NCBI GenBank assembly: GCA_031274565.1
Contig: JAISPY010000196.1
Location: 1 to 19,124 of the forward strand
Direction of reading: 5' to 3'
DNA length: 19,124 nt
Source of the DNA: Treponema sp.
Lineage (GTDB): Bacteria > Spirochaetota > Spirochaetia > Treponematales > Breznakiellaceae
A model generated the notes under the pieces. That model was not told the origin of the DNA. It saw nothing but the letters and a program-made list of their open reading frames with translations, and did not search any database. Position numbers and translations under genes: made by a program. This document shows, piece after piece, positions 14,317-19,124 of the stretch; the first letter of the stretch is position 1; every line of letters starts with the position of its first letter.

Positions 14317-17300
14317 ATGATCGATGAGTCGCTACCGGGTCTTCCTTTCATTGCCCAGCTCAACGATGAACAGCGGGCGGCGGTTTTTTGCGAGTCCAAC
14401 GCGGTGGTTGCTGCCGGAGCTGGTTCCGGTAAAACCTTGGTGCTTGCCAGCCGTTTTGCCTATCTGGTGGTTGAAAAAGCCTATCAGGTTCAGGAGATTC
14501 TTACCCTCACCTTTACCAAGAAAGCCGCCGTGGAAATGTACCAGCGCATCTATGCTACCTTGAGCCAGATTGCCAGCCAGGGATCGGGAATAGCCCAGGA
14601 GCGGGCACAGCGGGCAAAAAACGATTTTTTTCATGCCCATATCCAAACCCTTGATTCGTACTGCGCCTCCCTGGTAAAACAAGCTGCCCTCCGCTACGGT
14701 ATCCCCCCGGATTTCATGGTTGATCAAAAACGGTGCCGGGCATTGGTCCTCGAAGAGGCCCTGCCCTTTTTAATTGCCCACCGTACCCATCCGGCGCTTG
14801 AAGCGCTGTACTACCAAGCGCGGCCCACTGCGCTGGCGAGGGATTTTTTTGCGGACACCCTACTCAGGTACAGTTACCTGGATGAACCCCCGGATTTTAT
14901 GGAAGAAGTCAAGGGACAGATCCGTATCCTGTGTCAGGAATGGGAAAAGAGTACCCACGGGATTAGCACCACCCTAGCATCTATGGGATCGCTGCTTGCG
15001 GCGGATACCCCGCAAGACCCATTCCGCGCCGCCCTTACCCGGCTGCTTGCGGTCTATACCCGGGAGGATGGTCCGCGTTTCCCCGGGGCGCAGGATATCC
15101 GCGGGTATTTCGAGGCGCTGCTTGCCCTTCCAGAGATCGAGCGAATTGCCGCGGCCCATGTGCATCCGGTCCGGGCTCAGGTAGCGGCCTGTCTTAGATT
15201 TTTGTACGATTTTCATACCCTCAATTTGAAGCAGGGGAAACGCAAGGACCCGGCAAAAGAATCGGTCAAAGCAATCCGCAAACTGTTCAAGGATTTTTCA
15301 TCCCTTGCGGTATTTTGTATGCAGGGGGGATTCCTGGTGTCTTACATGCCCCTTTTGCAGGAGTTTCAGACCCGGGTGCTCGCGAAGAAACGCCGTGAAG
15401 GGGTGCTCACCTTTACCGATGTGGCCCGTCTTGCTCGCCGGATGCTCCAGGATCAGCCGGATATCAGGGCTGGGGAGCAAGCGGCCTTTAAGGCAATCAT
15501 GATCGACGAATTTCAGGACAATAACGAGTTACAAAAGGATATGCTGTTTCTCTTGGCGGAACGGCCGGATCGGCAAGAACGGAGTATTCCCCAGGCCCAG
15601 GACCTGTGTCCAGGGAAACTTTTTTTTGTAGGGGATGAAAAGCAGTCGATTTACCAGTTCCGGGGCGCAGATGTATCGGTTTTTCGAAGGCTGCAGCAAG
15701 AACTCCAGGGCGCATCTTTGAGCCTCCGAAAGAATTACCGTTCCGTATCCTCCTTGATCGGGGCCTTTAACGCGCTTTTTGGCGGCAGTGCATTTGATCC
15801 CCAGGGGGAAAAACCGACTTCCTGCTTTGCCTCGGTCTTTGCCCCGGTTTTTGCCCTAAAAACCAGGGACTCCCGGTCCGGGGAAGTTCCCCGGGAATTA
15901 CCGGACTACGAAGCCTCCTATCTGCCGGTATGCGCCGGGAAGACCGCCGAAGCAGACACGGCCGATCCCCCCTCCTCCGTCGAACCTCGGCTTACTATCG
16001 CGATTCTTGATAAGAAAAGCGCCTCTGATGATGATGAAACAGGTACGGACAACCGTGAAGAGTTCCTCGACCCCCATGAAAACGAAGCCTGCTTTGTGGC
16101 GGAACGTATCCACGCCTTGCTGCACCGCTACCAGCCTGCTGACATAGCCCTGCTGTTCCGGACGCATACCCATCAAAACGTCTATGAGAAGCAGCTCAGG
16201 ATGCGGAATATTCCCTATACCAGTAGCGGCATGGGGAACTTGTTTACCGACGGCCCGGTGAACGACCTTATGGCCGCACTCAGACTGGTGGCCTATCCCC
16301 AGGATACAGAAGCCTATGGGGTGCTGCTCCGCTCTCCCTTGGTGGGCCTTTCGCTCCGGGGCCTCATCGAGTGTATGGCGTATCTCAAACGCGCCGCTCC
16401 TGACGGGGAGGGACGGGCGGAGCCGTTTCAGGACACCCTGGCGCCCCTCCTGCCTGAAGCAGACCAGCCTAAATTCCTGCAAGGCCAGGGATTGTACCGC
16501 CGCATCCGGGAAAAAGCGGCCCGTATGACTTCGGCAGACCTGGTCAGTGAACTCTGGTATACCGAGGGCTATCGGTATGAAACCGAATGGCATCCCCGGA
16601 CCGCGGTATACCGGGAACTCTATGACTACCTGTTTAACCTGGCGGTGCAGGCGGATGCCCAGGGCCTGAGCTTGGCAGGTTTTACCGATAGGATGCGGAC
16701 CTGGCAGGATGGGGAGGAGCAGCTTGAGGAGGAAGACCTGGCTATTCCCCTGGAACGATCCGGCGCGGTCAGGCTGATGACGATTCACAAGAGCAAGGGG
16801 CTCGAATTCCCCGTGGTGTTCATCTGCGGCTGCGGGAATAGGGGACGGGCTGCAATCAATACCGGCGCGGTGTATTGGAGCCGGGAAGGGGGAATTGCCG
16901 TGAACCCGCCACTGCCGCTGGAATGTGCCGGGATGGATACGGACAAGGTAAAACGGAATTTCTTCTATGAACATTCCCTGGCTGAAGTGAGCCGGAAAAG
17001 AACCGCGGAATTACGGCGCCTGCTCTACGTGGCCATGACCCGGGCGGAACAGGAACTCTACCTAACCGGCAGTCTTTCCCTGGGCGATACCGAGGCTGAG
17101 GCCCCGTTTCCCCAGCGCGTACGAAAAGCTATATTAGAAAAGAGAGAAAAAATAGAAAAGGGGGCCTCGTCGAACCATGACTCTGAAGCCGGGACCGAGC
17201 GGATACCCGGAGATGCCATCATTGATGACGATACCTTGTTCGGCCTGCTCCTCCCTGCGGTGGCTGCCCGGATCCCCGATGCTGCTCCTGAGTCTGAGCT

Positions 17301-18102
17301 TGAGGAGGAGGGTCCCCGGTTCTTTCGCTTTGAGGAGATACCCCGGTATACGACTCGCGAGGGTATGCGCGTAGGCCCTGCGCCGGGGTATTCCTCTGAT
17401 GCGAAGGGGCTTGCCCGATTCCTGGCCCAGATGGAGCCCTTATATGCCCGCGCTCGGGTGCTGCATACCCCCGTGATCCTGCCTACCCACCAGGCGGCAA
17501 CTGCGTACCCCTCCCCGGTATGCGGGACCGGGAGCTATTTGGTAGACCCGGCCTTTGCGGGGGAAGCAGGGGGGGACCTTTTTCAGCGGGTAGACGCTAT
17601 ACTCCACCGCGCCGCGGTCCAGGCTGAACCAGGAGGGCTTGAGGAGGAGCGGTTTACCCCGGCGGATTTCGGTACCCTGGCCCATGCTTGTACCGAAGCA
17701 GTACTCAGGGGCGCGCAGCCCCGCATGCCGGAACGGCTTGGGTGGCATCTTTCGGCTACAGAGGCCGAGACCCTCTTGGCTGCGGGAACGGCCCTGGCCG
17801 AGCGCTTTGTGGCATCCCCGCTGGGAAAGCTGGCCTCCGGGGCGGCCCTGCGTAAGAGCGAGTACCGTTTTCGGACCCTCACCTCCGGGGGGATCTTTAT
17901 CGAGGGAACCATCGACCTCTTGTTTGAGACGGAGGACGCGGTTGCGGTGGTGGATTTCAAGACCGACCGGCAGGAGAATCCAGAGGAACATCTTTCGCAG
18001 ATGATCGCGTATTATCAGGCTGCCTGTACCTTGCGGAAGAAACCCTGCCTGGTGTGGCTCTATTACCTCCGCAGCGGCCATGCGGTTCTGTTGCAGGTTT
18101 AG
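14317..18102 (+). CDS. addA: ATP-dependent helicase-nuclease, AddA type
   Basis: This 1261-residue UvrD/RecB-family motor and nuclease fits AddA in length and order. Helicase motifs are the Walker A GAGSGKT (34-40), TLTFTKKAAVEM, TLDSYCASLV, motif II MIDEFQD (D397-E398), GDEKQSIYQFRGAD (from 439), NYRS, MTIHKSKGLEF (from 821) and RRLLYVAMTRAE (from 900). The C-terminal RecB-like nuclease has DFGTLAHACTEA, D1200 (GTIDLLF), D1213 and K1215 (VVDFKTD) and Q1228. With the AddB-like protein it should unwind and degrade DNA ends. GGAGG at 14306-14310 is six bases from the ATG. Co-transcription with the upstream gene is near certain (12-nt gap, same strand). A poorly conserved, acidic, Pro-rich stretch lies between motif IV and motif V. 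Confidence 0.93.
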   Translation: MIDESLPGLPFIAQLNDEQRAAVFCESNAVVAAGAGSGKTLVLASRFAYLVVEKAYQVQEILTLTFTKKAAVEMYQRIYATLSQIASQGSGIAQERAQRAKNDFFHAHIQTLDSYCASLVKQAALRYGIPPDFMVDQKRCRALVLEEALPFLIAHRTHPALEALYYQARPTALARDFFADTLLRYSYLDEPPDFMEEVKGQIRILCQEWEKSTHGISTTLASMGSLLAADTPQDPFRAALTRLLAVYTREDGPRFPGAQDIRGYFEALLALPEIERIAAAHVHPVRAQVAACLRFLYDFHTLNLKQGKRKDPAKESVKAIRKLFKDFSSLAVFCMQGGFLVSYMPLLQEFQTRVLAKKRREGVLTFTDVARLARRMLQDQPDIRAGEQAAFKAIMIDEFQDNNELQKDMLFLLAERPDRQERSIPQAQDLCPGKLFFVGDEKQSIYQFRGADVSVFRRLQQELQGASLSLRKNYRSVSSLIGAFNALFGGSAFDPQGEKPTSCFASVFAPVFALKTRDSRSGEVPRELPDYEASYLPVCAGKTAEADTADPPSSVEPRLTIAILDKKSASDDDETGTDNREEFLDPHENEACFVAERIHALLHRYQPADIALLFRTHTHQNVYEKQLRMRNIPYTSSGMGNLFTDGPVNDLMAALRLVAYPQDTEAYGVLLRSPLVGLSLRGLIECMAYLKRAAPDGEGRAEPFQDTLAPLLPEADQPKFLQGQGLYRRIREKAARMTSADLVSELWYTEGYRYETEWHPRTAVYRELYDYLFNLAVQADAQGLSLAGFTDRMRTWQDGEEQLEEEDLAIPLERSGAVRLMTIHKSKGLEFPVVFICGCGNRGRAAINTGAVYWSREGGIAVNPPLPLECAGMDTDKVKRNFFYEHSLAEVSRKRTAELRRLLYVAMTRAEQELYLTGSLSLGDTEAEAPFPQRVRKAILEKREKIEKGASSNHDSEAGTERIPGDAIIDDDTLFGLLLPAVAARIPDAAPESELEEEGPRFFRFEEIPRYTTREGMRVGPAPGYSSDAKGLARFLAQMEPLYARARVLHTPVILPTHQAATAYPSPVCGTGSYLVDPAFAGEAGGDLFQRVDAILHRAAVQAEPGGLEEERFTPADFGTLAHACTEAVLRGAQPRMPERLGWHLSATEAETLLAAGTALAERFVASPLGKLASGAALRKSEYRFRTLTSGGIFIEGTIDLLFETEDAVAVVDFKTDRQENPEEHLSQMIAYYQAACTLRKKPCLVWLYYLRSGHAVLLQV

Positions 18103-18151
18103 CGGGGATACCCTCCCGCTTCTCCCGGCAAAAAGCGAGTGGTAAGGGGGT

Positions 18152-18194
18152 AAAGTAATCCCTTATTCTTAAAGGGGTATACTTTTCCCTTTTT
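18152..18194 (+). terminator. Rho-independent terminator of the add operon
   Basis: AAAGTA(AT)CCCTT (18152-18164) pairs with AAGGG(GTA)TACTTT (18172-18185) around a 7-nt loop, followed by TCCCTTTTT. It lies 50 nt after the addA stop. A smaller GC hairpin AGCGGG/CCCGCT (18101-18120) overlaps the stop codon itself. Confidence 0.55.
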
Positions 18195-18219
18195 AGCCAC
18201 ATTTTCGCGTATTATACGC

Positions 18220-18249
18220 TTGACAGTTATTTGTGGGTTATAGTAGGAT
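18220..18249 (+). promoter_or_regulatory. Upstream promoter candidate for the GyrI-like gene
   Basis: TTGACA (18220-18225), 18 nt, TAGGAT (18244-18249). A short palindrome GCGTA-TTA-TACGC (18207-18219) abuts the -35 box and could be an operator. Confidence 0.45.
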
Positions 18250-18312
18250 ATACGAAATGCGTGAAAAGGGAGGGAGTTAAGCGAAATACCCGTAAAATTG
18301 TTTAAAAATATA

Positions 18313-18342
18313 TTGACAAAATTGTTTTGTAAATGCAATAAT
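18313..18342 (+). promoter_or_regulatory. Proximal promoter of the GyrI-like gene
   Basis: TTGACA (18313-18318), an 18-nt spacer and AATAAT (18337-18342), followed by a consensus ribosome binding site AAGGAGG (18347-18353) six bases before the ATG at 18360. Confidence 0.65.
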
Positions 18343-18359
18343 AAACAAGGAGGAAAAGT

Positions 18360-18989
18360 ATGGTAAATGTATTGGATTATAAAAAAGAAAACAAGGAATT
18401 GTATTCACCAAAGAAAATTCCTGAAATAATAAATGTTCCGGAAATGAAATTTATGGCTGTTGACGGGAAAGGCGACCCCAATGATAAAAATGGAGAATTT
18501 AATGAAGCAATTCCGATCTTATATAGTATTCAATATACCATAAAAATGAGTAAAAAAGGAAAAAATATTCCCGATGGATATTTTGATTATGTTGTACCTC
18601 CTCTTGAAGGCTTTTGGTGGGTTGATGATAAAAAAGATATAGGAAATAAATCAAAATATATATGGACAGTCTTAATACGTTTGCCAGAATTTGTTAATAA
18701 AAAAACATTTGAATGGGCTTGTAATGAGGTAGTAAAGAAGAAAAAAATAAATACAGAAAAGGCAAAGTATATAAAAATAAAAGAAGGTTTATGTGTACAA
18801 TGTATGCATATTGGGCCTTTTGATGAAGAACCAAGAACTGTAAAGTTAATGGAAAAATATATGGAGGAAAACAATTTAATAAATGACATAAACAAGGAAA
18901 GATGGCATCATGAAATATATTTATCTGATTTTAGAAAAGTAGAATCATCAAAAGTGAAAACGATTTTACGAATACCTTTTAAAAAATAA
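18360..18989 (+). CDS. GyrI-like small-molecule-binding domain protein (AT-rich, probably acquired)
   Basis: This 209-residue soluble protein matches the stand-alone GyrI-like family (COG4832 type). It has an early VPEMKFMAVDGKGDPN, a central YVVPPLEGFWWVDD, the family's CMHIGPFDEEPRTVKLMEKY, and a final HHEIYLSDFRKV. The SHS2-type fold binds small organic or xenobiotic ligands in relatives, and some relatives hydrolyse toxins; the ligand here is unknown. Base composition is strikingly unlike the rest of the window: very AT-rich, Lys coded by AAA, many Asn and Ile. It has its own two promoters and the best Shine-Dalgarno in the window. This suggests recent transfer from a low-GC donor such as a firmicute. 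It stands alone after the add operon terminator. Confidence 0.8.
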   Translation: MVNVLDYKKENKELYSPKKIPEIINVPEMKFMAVDGKGDPNDKNGEFNEAIPILYSIQYTIKMSKKGKNIPDGYFDYVVPPLEGFWWVDDKKDIGNKSKYIWTVLIRLPEFVNKKTFEWACNEVVKKKKINTEKAKYIKIKEGLCVQCMHIGPFDEEPRTVKLMEKYMEENNLINDINKERWHHEIYLSDFRKVESSKVKTILRIPFKK

Positions 18990-19124
18990 ATTATAAAATG
19001 CGGGTACTTCGCATAACGAGACTGTCGAATTAATCATTCTTAAAGATGGGAACATCCCCCCGTCTGTCTTTGACGACTTTTTTTCGTGATTTATCTGCCT
19101 GGGATGCTTTTTACCCCTACCGGC
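18990..19124. other. Right-edge non-coding stretch, weak terminator signals
   Basis: No gene is recognised. ATGCG/CGCAT (18998-19014) form a small hairpin just after the GyrI-like gene. GATGGG..CCCGTC and CGTC/GACG near 19035-19075 precede seven T (19078-19084), so transcription may end here. GAGACTGTCGAA (19018-19029) resembles ends of some insertion sequences, but nothing else supports that. Confidence 0.35.

Noticed and set aside
18998..19029. Integron attC site or insertion-sequence end (CGCATAACGAGACTGTCGAA)
   Set aside because: The core-site consensus is not met, no second core site (GTTRRRY) or matching inverted repeat is visible, and no integrase or transposase is in the window.
18966..19124. 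Minus-strand frame open from the right edge to 18966, and a plus-strand frame at 18997-19089
   Set aside because: Neither has a start signal or recognisable protein; the minus one overlaps the end of the GyrI-like gene.

Overview
The window looks like chromosome from an anaerobic, moderately GC-rich bacterium. A spirochaete of the Treponema group is my best guess. This is inferred from the purine-receptor-type BMP (TmpC/PnrA) lipoprotein, the relaxed lipobox, the very large Fe-S acyl-CoA dehydratase activase typical of anaerobes, and a long homopolymeric G tract in front of a lipoprotein gene. No rRNA or tRNA gene confirms it. Promoters are easy to read because TTGACA/TATAAT-like boxes recur.

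Layout. (1) 1-510, minus strand: a strong promoter, a roughly 235-nt GC-rich leader with consecutive hairpins, a good ribosome binding site and ATG, a 16-base C tract inside the reading frame, then a lipoprotein signal peptide that runs off the left edge. (2) 685-6262, plus strand: an operon of a 1475-residue fused dehydratase activase, a DUF1113/CmpB-type membrane protein and an HD-domain protein, with tight or overlapping junctions. (3) 6263-6728: a convergent, mostly non-coding stretch with dyads and the frameshifted relic of a BrnT toxin gene. (4) 6729-9229, minus strand: hisC, then (separately promoted) a LiaF-like protein, a truncated DUF1905 gene and a DUF1801 gene. (5) coaD (minus), divergent from a BMP-family lipoprotein gene (plus). 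(6) 11323-18102, plus strand: an AddB-like/AddA pair for double-strand-break end processing, followed by a terminator. (7) 18200-19000: an AT-rich, probably acquired GyrI-like gene with its own promoters.

Most genes are housekeeping or repair functions. The points most worth a second look are the leader/C-tract/lipoprotein arrangement at the left edge, the orphan giant activase operon, two genes whose -10 boxes imply leaderless mRNAs, and two gene relics (brnT, DUF1905) missed by ORF length cut-offs.
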